From contig SPDT01000005.1 of NCBI GenBank assembly GCA_008477525.1, forward strand, positions 1,860,001 through 1,924,000: DNA of 64,000 nucleotides, read 5' to 3'. The position numbers and the translations under genes were made by a program. This DNA comes from Hypomyces perniciosus (lineage: Eukaryota; Ascomycota; Sordariomycetes; Hypocreales; Hypocreaceae). Shown here piece by piece: positions 1 to 11,757 of this stretch; positions within the stretch are counted from its first letter, which is position 1; each line of letters begins with the position of its first letter. Below the pieces are notes generated by a model, which worked only from the letters and a program-made list of their open reading frames with translations, had not been told where the DNA came from and did no database searches.

Positions 1-613
1 CGCGGATAACGTTACCATGTTTCCAACTAACAGAGTCTGTCCATCCGGAGCCCAGACAAGCGTAATCGCATCTCCCAAACCTGTGACCTCATTAAAACAC
101 GCCTTGGTCCGTACATCCCAGAACCGAACCACTCCATCGCTGCTCAAGCTACACAGCTCTGCATCTTTCGTGGGGTTAAAAGCCACCTTTTCGATCCCCG
201 CTGCGTGGCCCTTGAGTTCTGTCGAAAATTTGACATTGGGCTTCTCTGGATTCCCTGCGACCGAGGAATGATGCGTTAGTTCCATGCAGCTATCCCACGG
301 TGCGGATACAGACTCATGCAGTATCTCTCGGCGTCAACTTACAGACTCGTAGCGTCTTATCAGCAGATCCAGTGGCTACCAGCGTCCCCGGGGGATTCCA
401 TGCAATTGACCGTAAACTGTTCACCCTTCACGTTAGCACCTGTATGATGATGAGATGCCCAAGGGCGAGAAGCGTCTCGGTTGATACGCACTTGAGAGGG
501 CCAGCCGCTCTTGATGAGTTGGGATCAGTATAAGGCTGACTTCTCAGGTTACTGAAGTAGCCCGGGAATCTCTCCTTGGACAAGCTCAGCCTGGGACGCA
601 GAATCGGCGCCAT
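1..613 (-). CDS. THO complex subunit 3 (Tex1/THOC3-like), 5' part, cut by window edge
   Basis: WD40 protein of the THO/TREX complex, which couples transcription to mRNA export in the nucleus. Read on the minus strand from an ATG at 613, the protein starts MAPILRPRLSLSKERFPGYF. Two introns (about 349-255, and one between the codons around 510 and 420) join three visible exons. Across the joins the frame reads RSIAWNPPGTLVATGSADKT, then WNPEKPNVKFSTELKGH, then DGVVRFWDVRTKACFNEV, which are WD40 blades of the THOC3 type. The third exon ends in GNM followed by a GTAACG donor near position 18, so the rest lies outside the window. An in-frame ATG 27 nt upstream (640) would add nine residues; I prefer 613 because the RPRLS..ERFPGYF start resembles the family start. 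The family is clear; the exact start is less so. Confidence 0.85.
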
Positions 614-2270
614 ATCGGATTGTCTTGCCTGCGAGAGCAAAGGGAGAAGCTGCTTTGGTTTCAGGCCGGCCCAGATTGAGAGCCTCCAAATCTCACTCTT
701 TCCGCTTAGAATCCTAAACGTAGGCGACAGTGATCTGAGATGACGATTATGAACGCGCGATGGCTATTTGGTCATCTCCAGGAGAAGTGCATGCATGTGG
801 CTGATAATGGGTCGCGATGGCGCAGAAGCCGAAAGTGCTTGCAGTGGTGTGGCTGGTGTGTGGCGCAAGACCCTGCATAGCGACCCATCTTACCAAGTAC
901 GAGTACGGAGTACAGTACATACCCTATCAAGTCCATCTCAGTTACGGAGTACGACGGACTGACCATCAACATAAACTCAACAATGTTTTTGTAGTAGACA
1001 TATCATATAGACCCCGGGTATTTTCTACTAGATATCTGTTCAAGTCCTAACGCGTCGCGATCAAGGATCCCTAACTCTCTTTGAAAATCTTTTTTTCACT
1101 TGTGGACACAACCTGCATGAATAGCTTCATCCTTGCTGATGTTGCCCTAGAAACCATCACCGACTTCTTCTCATACCCGCCCATAGAAAAATTTATTCCC
1201 TTTCACCGCGAGTCTCAACATGCGCGATATTTTGTGCGGCATGCATCAACGGACCCTCTTATTACAGAGAGGGAAAAAAAAAAAGTCGCGTGCTTCATCA
1301 CCAAGGTGAAGAGTGAATCTCAGAGACCTGGTTAACTTCATTCCTCTTCGTTGTTACCGGAGCTCCGGGGTAGATATCCCATAGATATCAATTGTTCTTC
1401 TGGCACTCAAATACGTTGAGGAATGTGAATTCGTCATGAGCCAATTCCACATGATAGAGTTTACATATCCTTGTTATGGACTGGACAAACTATCACTAGT
1501 TTACCGTCCAACGTTGCCTTAAACGGCACACATGACCCAGTTATGCTGAGGGCGCCTCATGTTGGTCACCCAAACATGAAGAAGGAAAACATCATGTAAC
1601 CAAAGCGATGGGTTATTGATGCAATGCAAGTGCAGATTCATGCAATTCAATTCTCATTCCTGCTTCTCAATCCCACCACAGACCAATCATGATATATGTA
1701 CACTTTTCTATCACGGCCCTTCCAGCCTCTACAGCCATTATGCAATTGAAGGTAGACGTATCGGTTAGCGTGACCATGAGACTTCTCTCCCAGCTCGGCA
1801 GATTCAAGCACTGCTCCAATTCATGCCTTGGCTTTTGTGATAGCCTTGCCTCCAAACACTTCAGGTTACGCTCTACCGGGCCGCCACAGCAGCCAACTCC
1901 AAGACTGGCAAAAACCAATACCATTCTTTCCTTCACCCAAGACTCCAAACGCCATGTATCAAAACGGAAAGCAGGATTCCATGCTGAAATATTTAAACCA
2001 GACAATCGCAGACGTAAGCTGCCAGATATCAAACAATGAGAATGTTAATCCAGTCAAGGTGTAGTGCCTTGATTCCATGCCTCCAGTCGCAATTAACAAT
2101 GTAGAAGCAGCACCGCCAAGCGGAGTCGACCGGCTGGCGACGAATTATAGGATCGTTGTGTTATCGTCGTTAAACGGCTAATTCATGACGTAATCCAACA
2201 AAGATGCTCGTATCCTGACTCTCGAACAAGACTCGCCGTGGAAATACGATGGTATTAGACATCGTCAGTT
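614..2270. other. Intergenic region, no gene seen
   Basis: Lies upstream of THO3 and downstream of the cyclin gene. Two copies of TACGGAGTAC occur at 904-913 and 943-952, and there is an A-run near 1275. Opposite-strand ORFs of about 120 codons overlap at 1667-2039, but neither resembles a known family and they mirror each other, so neither is called. Confidence 0.6.
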
Positions 2271-3913
2271 TCATGAGATCTGATCCAAAGACAGATCAAG
2301 GTCCTCAATACCAAACAAGGGGGCGTTCTTCTTGGCCCATTGGCGGGAAAGAATAGAGGCTGAAGAGTGAGTTAGTCGTGGAACTGTGGGTAGGGGTGAT
2401 AAACAAAAAATACCTTTGAGGAACTTCTTGCTGGCATACTTCTTGAAGAATGCCTCGTGAATGATGGGACGGGCAAGGTAATCAACCATGAGGTGAAGCA
2501 CAGGCTCAATCTCGTCCTCCGAATAACCGGCATAGTATGCGAGGGTTCGATCCTGAAAAGCCATGTTAGAGCAGTTCCTGTTATTTCACACAACACTCAA
2601 CTTACCCATTCACCACGATCAAGCATGAGTCGCGCCAAGTACATAGCAGCTGCGGCAACGTGGCTTGGTCGGTATGGCATGAACCGGTGGTCTAGCAGAC
2701 TAATCTCGGTCAGGTACTTGCCAATGGTACGAGACTGGATGTCATAGTTGTCCGCCTTCGAGACCCGGCGAAGGAAGTTCATTGGGTTAGGATAGCTGAG
2801 ATCGTAGTTGAGCGTGCTGAGGATGAATCGTTCGGCGCTCAGGATTTCGGTCTCACTGAAGCCATCGTCGGCAATCTTCTTGAAGTTCTCAACATGAGGA
2901 GACAAGACCTCCTCATACTTGGATGCGATGAACATGGCCGTGATGCCAACCAACTGGAGGCGATCAAGTTGGACAACCTTCTCGGATAGGAATCGATCAA
3001 TGATGTTGACAGCCAAGAAAAGCGTTTCGGGTAAGAGGTGGAATCGGGTGTGAACTTCAATAAGCCAATCAATAAGAATGCCTCGTGTCTTCCACTCCAG
3101 ATCGTCTTGATGCGACATATACTGAGGGTTTGGAATCGCCTGAACTTCAAGATCGCGCAAGTACTCGAAAATCTCGGTAGCATACTCGGCGACCATCAGA
3201 GGATCATCCAAGTCCTCCGCTTCAAGATCTTCGATGTGCTGAAGGAATTCATCCTTGGCATCAGCCTCGGCCTTTGCAGCAACATCGGTAATAGGTGCAA
3301 TGGGTTTGACATCCTCCTCGGCGCTCAATTCAGAGCGAACGCGGTTTTCATCACCCACTACGTGCTTCTTTCGGGCTGGCTCTGCTTCATCGGCTGCCGT
3401 CTCCTCCTTTGTCGTGAGAGGGGCCTTTCTCTTTGGTGCACCGATAGAACCTGGTCCGGCCCTCTTCACCTCGGGCTTCTTAACTTCCTTGGTAGCCAGA
3501 GTAGTTCTGCTGACAGGACGTGCCGTGGCCTTCTGAATGCCCGTGGGCTGAGCAGCCTTGGAAACCAATCCGACGACCTTGGCGGGTGCGGCCTTCTTTC
3601 CCTCAACAACATCAGCTTTGCTGACATTGCTCACGTCACCTAGTGCAGAGCGTTGTTTTCGTGCATTGCCGTTCGTGATGTTGGCCGCAGCCTTCTTCGG
3701 TTGTAGGGCGCCTTTAGAAGGCATTGCCAACTCATCGACGTTGAGGGCGGCGGTCTTGGCTCGAGTCATCATACGCGTCGAGTTGCTGTTCTCATCGTTC
3801 TCGTTGGAGACGAGACGGCTACGAGCGGGACGCCCCTAGCCATCGCGTCAGTACTCGAAAGTTGCATTATGATTAATATCGCGTCATCGCATCCAAGTAC
3901 TCACAGCGGGCAT
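2271..3913 (-). CDS. nimE: G2/mitotic B-type cyclin
   Basis: Regulatory subunit of the mitotic cyclin-dependent kinase (family of A. nidulans nimE and S. pombe cdc13). Exons are 3913-3905, 3835-2606, 2552-2414 and 2359-2271, giving 488 residues. The first exon codes only M-P-A. A textbook destruction box, RSALGDVSN, sits at residues 65-73 and marks APC/C-dependent degradation. A basic, Ala/Lys-rich N-terminal region follows. The N-terminal cyclin box begins near TRGILIDWLIEVHTRFHLLP and continues through IIDRFLS and ASKYEEV. The C-terminal cyclin fold follows (NFLRRVSKADNYD, RPSHVAAAAMYLARLML) and runs over two introns to the stop. Upstream, a probable 5'-UTR intron (4107-3969) contains an ACGCGT MCB box. 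The family is certain; I use the Aspergillus symbol for lack of a species. Confidence 0.93.
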
Positions 3914-5482
3914 ATTGGAGGTTATGAGAGGGGTCCGTGAGGGATTGTGAATCGTTCAGAGCTCGTTGCTGTTTGCATCGGTTAGTCAAAGACGCGTCAA
4001 GATGGCCATGGGTGATGGTGGACGAGGCTGGGTCATCGAGATCCAGGAACAGTTGCTAACTGCTGTTCTGAGACAATCAAACAAGGCAAGGAATTCCCGT
4101 TACTCACCTCTTGTGCTGGCGCCGATCAGGAACCAAGACGGTGGCGTTGTTGGAATGTTGTGAGAGATACAGCCAATGACTGAACTAAGGGTATTAGAAA
4201 GAGTTGCCCAAGTCCGACGCACGATAATGAGAATGAAGAGAATGTAAGAGAGTGGGTATCAACGGGCAAGAGTGGGTGAATGCGAGATGTTTATGTCGAA
4301 GAAGATGGTTCGTCAGGGTGATGGAAGTTGTTTTGAGGGAGCAGCGGAGACGAACAAGGGAGCGTGGAGTGGGCCTGGCGCGGCTGGGGGATACGTACCT
4401 TCTGAGTCTAGGCGTTGCTCGCGAGGTTTGGTTGCCCGGTAAAGAAAAAAAAGATGGGCAAAGAGGCTAAGTACCTTGTACTCCGTACCGTACCGCCAAT
4501 GTCTGTCTGGATGTTCGACTAAATAGCGTAGTTTGTAGTAGCGGGGAAGGCTGCTGATTTTGTTGATTCAAGGAAATAGACTGATATCAGACCGAGAGCA
4601 TTGCTTTGCGTTGCCTCGATTGTATGATGCTGTTCAGGCAGCCGTGGCAATGCTGACTGGGCAGATCTCGTTGCAAGAATATCGGCGGTCCGGCGGAGAG
4701 GTGTGCAATTGCTGCGCGGCAGACGGCGGGTCCGAATTAGGACCAAGGGAGTGCAGAAATAGGTAAAGAGAGAGAGAATGAACAGAAGAAGGGTTTCCAG
4801 AAAATGTCGAGCTTGGGTGCTGATGCTGTATTGTACTGTAGAACGGAGCGTGGGCTGGCGACGAGTGGAGGCGGTAGGTGAGCGAAACCGACGACTCACA
4901 ACGCGACGTTTGGTGGTTCCTCGCGGGCCAGGGTACGTACCTGCTGCGAAAATCCAATGTCAACATTGGCAACCGCGGGGCAACGGTCTCGTGATTGGCC
5001 GTCGCGAGGTATAAGCTCAATGCGCGCCGCTGCTCAAGCCATGTGGCTGATCGCGCTCAAGGCTCTCGCAACGCGGCATCGGTGTGGCTGACAACGGGTT
5101 GCGGAAGTGGCGTTGCTGCTGAGGTAAGATGTGGCTGGTGAAAGGGAACTGTGGCTCTCTGAGCTGGGTGGCTTGTCGGCAGAATGGTTTTTCACGGTTC
5201 CGTTGAAATTTCGATGTGGGAGAGCAAGCCGACTGACGACTGTCACAACGACAGATTGCTGGTGATCGGGTTCACAACGGCCGGTACCGCGCTCGGCAAT
5301 CCTTTTCGCGGCCGAGAGTTGTCTTACGAGTCATTGTCGAGTCTCTGGCCATCATTTGTGCGCATACACTGAGCCAATTGCTGACGGAGCAATCGATTAC
5401 GTCTTCCCCCCCCGCCGATGCGAAGCATATAAGAACCCCCCATCAAGACCTACCATCTCTTCTCACCTAGCAAAGAGTCAGA
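3914..5482. promoter_or_regulatory. Divergent promoter region between cyclin B and MRPL2
   Basis: About 1.57 kb with no convincing ORF. On the minus strand, GTGAGT at 4107 and a CTAAC...AACAG acceptor at 3969-3971 outline a likely 139-nt leader intron of the cyclin mRNA. An ACGCGT (MluI cell-cycle box, the MBF target in yeasts) lies at 3992-3997 inside that intron. Other GTACGT donor-like sites on the minus strand near 4395 and 4937 could mean further leader splicing. A TACTCCGTAC-type motif lies near 4480. Function is inferred from position only. Confidence 0.5.
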
Positions 5483-6731
5483 ATGCTTCAGCCACGGGTT
5501 CAATTATCCTCAGCTCGCAGGAGCTATCAGCTCCTTGCAGCCTTCAACAATCTGTCTTTGCGTGGCTATGCCACCAAGCAGTCCAAGGCAAGCTCTGGCA
5601 GCGAATCGCTTGCCAATATCGACAGACCAACCGGGCAATCTGTGATTCTGCGCACGTACAAGCCACGCACACCAGGTGTGCGGCATCTGAAGCGCCCTGT
5701 CAACGATCATCTGTGGAAAGGACGGCCATTCCTCCCTCTCACAATTCCGAAGAAGGGACAGGCAAAAGGTGGACGAAATGTGCATGGAAGAATCACTGTG
5801 AGACATCGTGGAGGTGGTGCGAAGCGGAGGATACGAACTGTTGATTTTGAGCGACGACGCCCTGGGCCCCATCTTGTGGAACGGATCGAGTATGATCCTG
5901 GACGTAGCGCTCATATTGCGCTTGTAACGGAGCAAGCTACCGGACGCAAGTCATACATCATTGCTGCCGAGGGACTGAGAGCTGGCGATGTTGTCCACAG
6001 CTACCGACCTGGTATCCCACAAGATCTCCTCGACAGCATGGGGGGTGTCATCGATCCCGGTATCCTCGCGGCCAAGACAGCCTTCCGCGGCAACTGTTTG
6101 CCAATGCACATGATTCCTGTTGGCACTACAGTTTTCTGCGTTGGCTCTGCAGCAAACAGAGGAGCCGTGTTCTGCCGAAGCGCAGGGACATCAGCAACAG
6201 TGGTAAATAAGAATGAAGAGACGAAAGATGACGGCACGAAGATTATGACGGGCAAGTACGTTGAGGTGCGGCTACAAAGCGGCGAGGTGCGACGAGTGAG
6301 CAAGGATGCATGCGCTACAATTGGAACTGCAAGCAACATTCACCACCATTACCGACAGCTCGGCAAGGCCGGACGAAGTCGTTGGTTGAACATCCGCCCT
6401 ACAGTCCGCGGTGTGGCCATGAACAAAGGCAAGCAGTGCTCAATGACTGGTGGAATCATATACATTTGCTAACACACCTCGTAGTCGATCATCCTCACGG
6501 TGGTGGTCGAGGCAAGTCCAAGGGTAATCGACACCCTGTGACCCCTTGGGGCAGACCGGTAAGTTTGGGGGGAATTGTACTGCCAACGTATCGGTGCTTG
6601 GAAGCTAACGGCGCAAACAGACCAAGAGCGGCTACAAGACTCGGCGTACGCACAATACTAACAAGTGGGTTGTGACACCTCGGCCGCGCAACCACGGTAA
6701 GCGGAGAGATAAGAGGTCGTCAAAGGCGTAG
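5483..6731 (+). CDS. RML2: Mitochondrial large-subunit ribosomal protein L2 (uL2m)
   Basis: Structural protein of the mitochondrial 54S subunit, near the peptidyl-transferase centre. Exons 5483-6428, 6485-6558 and 6621-6731 encode 376 residues. The N-terminus ([20 protein letters not shown], Arg/Ser-rich, no acidic residues) is a mitochondrial presequence. The RNA-binding OB and SH3-like domains follow ([20 protein letters not shown], then the AAEGLRAGD and GTTVFCVG stretches). The conserved C-terminal [20 protein letters not shown] begins straight after intron 1. Intron 1 (6429-6484) starts with GC instead of GT (AAAG then GCAAGC) and carries a perfect TGCTAACAC branch site. If it were not spliced, translation would stop within 15 codons and lose the HPHGGG region. 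Intron 2 is a normal GTAAGT intron. Identification is very secure. Confidence 0.95.
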
Positions 6732-8845
6732 TCCACCACGCCAGCTAGATGCCATGAGACGGGATGACACGATGCTGTATGTATGCACCCAGAGGCGTGT
6801 ATCTCACAGCCGCGCGCGAAACGATTGTATAATATGTGATTATAGATGTACAAGATGGTGTTGTACATGGCCACTGTCGCGAAGTCGACGGCAAACTTTA
6901 TGCTACCCTCTCTTTCTCAGTCGTGTATGGGCGCACGGGATGCGTCGTTCTCCCCGATCTCACATCTATACTACATCGAACCCAGACAACTGAGCCACTT
7001 GCAGTGAACCAATGACCTCGGATAGGTAAGACAGGGAACAGGCAGTACATGCTGCGAGAGGCATGCAGGATCCCGATGCTTCGCACTGCAGCACCGAGAG
7101 AGCATTGATCCAAGCGCCAACGACTCTGCTCGCTTATTATAGTAGTAACCGTAGTTGCACAGCACAGCCTTGGTGAGCCACACTCCCACGCTAGAGTTGA
7201 AGACAAAGCCTTGCCTTTGTTCCCCGGCGTCAAAGAGACTATTTGTCATGGACTGCTATTTCCACAAAAAGCATTCCTTTACTCGTACGAGCGTTTATTA
7301 CTACGGAGTATTACTGCTCCTAGTATTTCGGAAGTCGGCCAGTCACACGAGGGTGTCTATCGCACGGCCCGTTTCTTGTCTTGTGGGCGGTGCAAGGCGA
7401 AGTAGCAAACGGACTCCTTGGCAAGAAGCAACCAGCCCAAGCCCAAATGATGAGCATTTCCCGTCGCAGTCTGTTAGGCACTGCATAGCCTATCACATGC
7501 ACTATCCCGTCGCAACCAGGCGGTTGTTCGTTGGGCATTCATGTATGAATATGATTTTGTTGCTGCTGTTTGTTCATTGCCGCCAAGAACTGCTCAAGAC
7601 ATGTTTCGGTGATGCGGCACTGCCAAGATCACCAAGCGCCGGACCAGGTTGTTTTAAATTTTAACCTTCAAGCCCCCAAGCGCCTCGATCGATTGGCATA
7701 CTCGTAAGCAGCGCAACGGTAAAACATTAAAACCGGCTGGCCAGTGGACTTACGATCGCGCGCTTGTTCGTTTTCAACGGCAAGGCGTTATTAAGGGGCG
7801 GTACGAAGTACATTAGAAGATGTACTCCGTACTAACATACATACCATACCCTGTACGGAGTACCTGCCGCTGTGCTACACCCACCAACGTCATTCGACGG
7901 CAATGGCAGCGCCCTCCCTACGAGTAGTATGTAAAACCCCCACCAGGAATCTTGGCCTGTGTGTGGGCCAGGAGGAAAGCGCCATGGCTGGGCTTGCTTG
8001 GCAGGGAACACGCGATCCACTTCCATTTCGAGACCATGGCCGTTTTCTGGTTCCCGTGCATTTGCACTGCCATCTTCTTTGTGCGCAGCAGACAGTCACA
8101 TTTTGCTGGGCATTTGGGAAGATCTGCGCAATGTATTTAATTAGTCCACGTATGTATTGGCCAAGGACTTGATGTCCAAAAGGCCAAGATGCTCCATTTG
8201 ATTATGTCCTGAAATAATATGCCTATGTACATAGTAGTATAATATGTAGTACCTTAAATACCTTAAATATGATGGACAAGCTGTACTCATATCAGGTCAT
8301 GAGTGGGCAGGGTGGGGCACATCTTGGGATCGTCGTTTGATCTGCTAGGATACCTTGGGTGGATACGGAGTACGGAGTAATAGTACTGCTCCGTAGGAGT
8401 AATCATCTGGAAGATGATGTATATGTACGAGTACATACACAGATTTCGAGAAATGCCTAGAGACTAATAGTAGTAGTGGTAAATACCTATTTCGCCAATA
8501 AAAGCGCCTGGCGAGGCATGAAAATAGATACTACTATATCCTACTACAGCAAATGTCTCAAAACCTCGTTGAATACAGCACCAAGACTGCCAGCCAGCTC
8601 TTCCAGAGGGCTGTGCTGCCGCGCGTCATAATTCATTCCGCGAGTACATAATAAAGTAGTAATACATTAGTAGGTAGGTAACAACCTGCAGCGGCAGTTG
8701 GCCAAGGAGGCGCTGTTTCTTCTTTTTGAATTTAAACACCCATACCTCCTTCTGAACTAACCAAGGTACTTCATTCATACTCCATACTCGTATCTCTCGA
8801 TCCACCACATTTCAACTTCTTCCTCTTCATGTGTCTGTCCGCCAG
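6732..8845. other. Intergenic region, no gene seen
   Basis: About 2.1 kb between MRPL2 and the PAP2 gene. It holds several copies of the TACGGAGTAC-type motif (7822-7831 in reverse, 7854-7863, 8364-8373 overlapping 8371-8380) and many TAGTA/GTACAT runs. The longest ORF (7155-7664, +) shows no family resemblance or convincing intron-exon structure. CT-rich sequence just before 8846 is typical of a fungal core promoter/5' UTR. Confidence 0.55.
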
Positions 8846-10144
8846 ATGCCATCGTACCAGAAAATGGCCCGCACAGGGTCTATGTCCTTGAAGAAGAACT
8901 TCTCCGTTCGACTCATCGCCTCTTATGTCTTCGACTGGATCCTCCTCGTCGTCATTACTGTCGCCGCCTACGTCCTGGGTCGCATAACTCCCAATAAGCG
9001 CCCGTTTTCGCTCGTCGACCCCAACATCTCTTTCCCCTTCACCGAGCGAGAAACCGTTCCCGACTGGTTGCTGTTCGTCTTGAGCTCCGGCGTCCCTGTC
9101 GTTGTCATCTTGATTGTGTCCATCGTCTTCGTCCCTGGCGCCACGGTGCCCAAGAACACCCCCAGGTCGCTCATCTGGAGGCGTAAGCTATGGGAACTTC
9201 ACGTCGGCTGGCTGGGCCTGCTCATGTCCCTCGGCTGTGGCTTCTTCTTCATCAGCTTCATCAAGAACATGTGCGGCAGGCCTCGACCTGACCTTCTGTC
9301 CCGATGCATACCCGATATCGAAAACGCCGCCAGGTACATGGTGGGAGGCTTCAAGGGAAATTCTACACTGGGTAGCTCCATTGGCCAGCTCTACTCGGCC
9401 GACATCTGTACGCAGACGAACAAGGCGAAGCTCAACGATGGCTTCCGCAGCTATCCCAGCGGCCACTCTGCTTCCTCGGCTGGTGGCCTTCTCTATCTCT
9501 CTCTTTTCCTCGCCAGCAAGTTTGCCGTCACCCTGCCTTTTGTGGCTCCTAGAAACTCCTCGACCAGCCACTCCGTGCACGCTGCTTTCCCTTCACGCCT
9601 GCCGGGCGCGATTGATCGATTCGACCAGGAGGAAGCATCCTTGCCAATGGCGGCCAAAGTCGATCCCCAAAGCGCCAGACACAATTCTACTCTCCAGGCA
9701 TTGCGTCGCCAGGCCGCTGCACCTCCCATCTATCTTCTCGTCATCACTGTCGCTCCCTTCTGCCTGGCCATCTTCATTGCTGCCTCCCGCTGGTTCGATT
9801 TCCGACACCACGCTTTCGACATCTTGTTCGGCTTCGGTATCGGCATCTTCACGGCCATTTTCAGCTTCAGGTACTACCACCTTCCCATTACCGACGGTGC
9901 TGGTTGGGCCTGGGGTCCCCGTAGCGCGGACAGGGCCTTTTGGGCTGGGGTTGGGCGACTGGGCTATGTCGGGGAGAAGGATAGTCTTGCCGAGCGTGGT
10001 ATGAATCATCACGACTTGGGTGAGTCTGGGGACGTTGATATTCATCTGCCTCAACAAATGGCTGGACCGGTGATTTTGAATCAACGCGGAACGCTTGGAA
10101 ACCAGCAATTCGAGAATGTGGAATTGTCCAACATGAATCGTTAG
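8846..10144 (+). CDS. PAP2-family lipid phosphate phosphatase (DPP1/LPP type)
   Basis: Integral membrane phosphatase that removes phosphate from lipids such as phosphatidate or diacylglycerol pyrophosphate. A single exon codes 432 residues. All three LPP signature blocks are visible: KNMCGRPRPDLL (C1), PSGHSAS (C2) and SRWFDFRHHAFDILFG (C3), with the catalytic His residues in C2 and C3. About six hydrophobic segments are present, e.g. IASYVFDWILLVVITVAAYV near the start. An unusually long polar loop, rich in Ser/Arg/Gln, lies between the C2 and C3 membrane segments, and a hydrophilic tail follows the last one. I chose the ATG at 8846: the frame is open further upstream only through a GTG, and the nearby upstream ATG is out of frame. 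Substrate is not decided by sequence. Confidence 0.92.
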   Translation: MPSYQKMARTGSMSLKKNFSVRLIASYVFDWILLVVITVAAYVLGRITPNKRPFSLVDPNISFPFTERETVPDWLLFVLSSGVPVVVILIVSIVFVPGATVPKNTPRSLIWRRKLWELHVGWLGLLMSLGCGFFFISFIKNMCGRPRPDLLSRCIPDIENAARYMVGGFKGNSTLGSSIGQLYSADICTQTNKAKLNDGFRSYPSGHSASSAGGLLYLSLFLASKFAVTLPFVAPRNSSTSHSVHAAFPSRLPGAIDRFDQEEASLPMAAKVDPQSARHNSTLQALRRQAAAPPIYLLVITVAPFCLAIFIAASRWFDFRHHAFDILFGFGIGIFTAIFSFRYYHLPITDGAGWAWGPRSADRAFWAGVGRLGYVGEKDSLAERGMNHHDLGESGDVDIHLPQQMAGPVILNQRGTLGNQQFENVELSNMNR

Positions 10145-10728
10145 TTGGAACAGGGGGTGGTGGGTCAGGCATGGAGTCGAGAATCTATTTGATACCCCTT
10201 CGTATGTGAGATGGTGTTGAGGGCTTTTAAAAGCAAAGGCTCGTTTTGAGGATGAAAGAAGACCTTGAAAGTCACCGTAGTTGATAGCTTGATCCCAGGC
10301 CGCAAAACTACCTAATGAGTATAACGAATTGACACATCGATGGCATTAAAAATCATATTCATAGACTATTTGTAGTAGAAGGCCATTGGCATAGAGTAAC
10401 AGATGTTATGATGCCCATAGTATGAAAGAACACGCTTGAATTTATTGGGCAAGTCTTCCGCCTGTACTCAGAGGGTCCGTCCGGTTTCTTGTCTTCCGTC
10501 AACGCCAAATCCGCAACAAGAGCTTGAGAGGGAGAGAATCATATACTAACAATGGCGCCCCCACGAACATGGTGATAGTATAACAAGGGGAAACATGCAA
10601 AAAACGTCTACATACATACACACTTTCTTTCACAGCCCTGTTGAAATCCCTTGGAAGCCCTTTCCTTTGTTGACCCTCTTTTTATGTTAATTTTTTGTTC
10701 CTTTCTTCGACACAGCGCCCCCTCGTCA
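10145..10728. other. Convergent 3' intergenic region
   Basis: Space between the ends of the PAP2 gene (+) and the CK2 beta gene (-). No ORF of note; it presumably holds both 3' UTRs and terminators. Confidence 0.6.
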
Positions 10729-11757
10729 TTACATCGGTCCCTCAATCAGTCTCATGTTCCCATCTACTCCTTCGAACTCGACATCGTCATCGTCATCCTC
10801 CTCGTCATCGTCCAGATTCTCCTCTCTAAAGCCCGTCTCGATCTCGAGCTTGCGCAGCCTCCTGCGCATGTCATCGCGTTTGGAATTCTGCCAGCGGACG
10901 AGGGCGGCAGCGGCGTGGACTTTGAAGCCGTAGACGCGGGGGATATAGCGCTCGACGCTCTTGGCGGGGATGAGGGTCGGGTAGACCTGGAAGATGATGT
11001 TGTGGAAGGAGGTGCCGAAGTAGGCGCCGTCGATGGAGGCGTGGCGGGAGGATTTGGGGTTGTAGGTGTCCTCGCAGCGGGCGCAGTAGAGTTTTACGGG
11101 CTTGAGGTTGGGGATGTCGGAGAGGCCCATTGGGAGCAGGGGGTGGGAGTGGCAGTTGACGCGAGGGCATTTGCCAAACTCTGCTTTTTTGTACTTGTCG
11201 AGCTATACAGGTTTTTAGTTCGAGGTTAGTTGACATGTGTATCCAAGCGATGCTTGAAGATGGGGATGGAGAGATGGAGGAAACAGCGTACCATCTTGGT
11301 CAACCCACGGGTCGTGACGATATACCGAGCATGTACCAACCCATACAGATGCCGCGCCGACTTCTCAATCGTCTCCCGCATCTCATCATCGCAGTCCAGG
11401 TCAAACACATCCGTCACCAAGTCCAACGCATACTGATAATACTGGACCTCGGTGTTGAGGCCCGTCAGATTAAACCGATCCGTCAGGTATTCCTCGTCAA
11501 TCTCGCAAAAGTATTCGTTTCCCCTCGATGAGATGAACTAGATGAGTAGTTTGCGCCACATCGCGCGCGTGTTAGCCCTCTGGCCCTCTCTCTCTCGCTC
11601 GCGAGACGCGGGTCTCTTCGGGGTTCCATTGGCCTGCGCCAGTGCTGCCGCACATAACCAGGCGTGGGGGGTTCGAGACTCGGGGACGAGGACTTACCCA
11701 GTCTCGCCAATAGCTCGTGTAGTCGCTGTCGGACTCGCTCACGTAGTCATCCATCAT
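10729..11757 (-). CDS. ckb1: Casein kinase 2 regulatory (beta) subunit
   Basis: Regulatory subunit of the CK2 holoenzyme. It dimerises through a zinc finger and docks two catalytic subunits. Exons 11757-11698, 11537-11292 and 11202-10729 encode 259 residues. The N-terminus has the acidic SESDSDY patch, then SYWRDW joined over intron 1 to FISSRGNEYFCEIDEEYL, which is strictly conserved in the family. The zinc ligands are CPRVNC and, further on, CARCEDTYNPKSSRH. The family C-terminal core follows (GTSFHNIIFQVYPTLIP and the KSVERYIPRVYGFKVH region). The tail is a very acidic DDDEEDDDDD run that may interact with the kinase active site. The start could be either of two adjacent ATGs (11757 or 11754). 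Identification is certain. Confidence 0.95.

Noticed and set aside
1667..2039. Overlapping ORFs of about 120 codons on both strands
   Set aside because: Mutual shadows of one another with no protein family resemblance.
7155..7664. 169-codon plus-strand ORF
   Set aside because: Low-complexity, Ser/Arg/Cys-rich translation with no recognisable domain; no plausible introns or start context.
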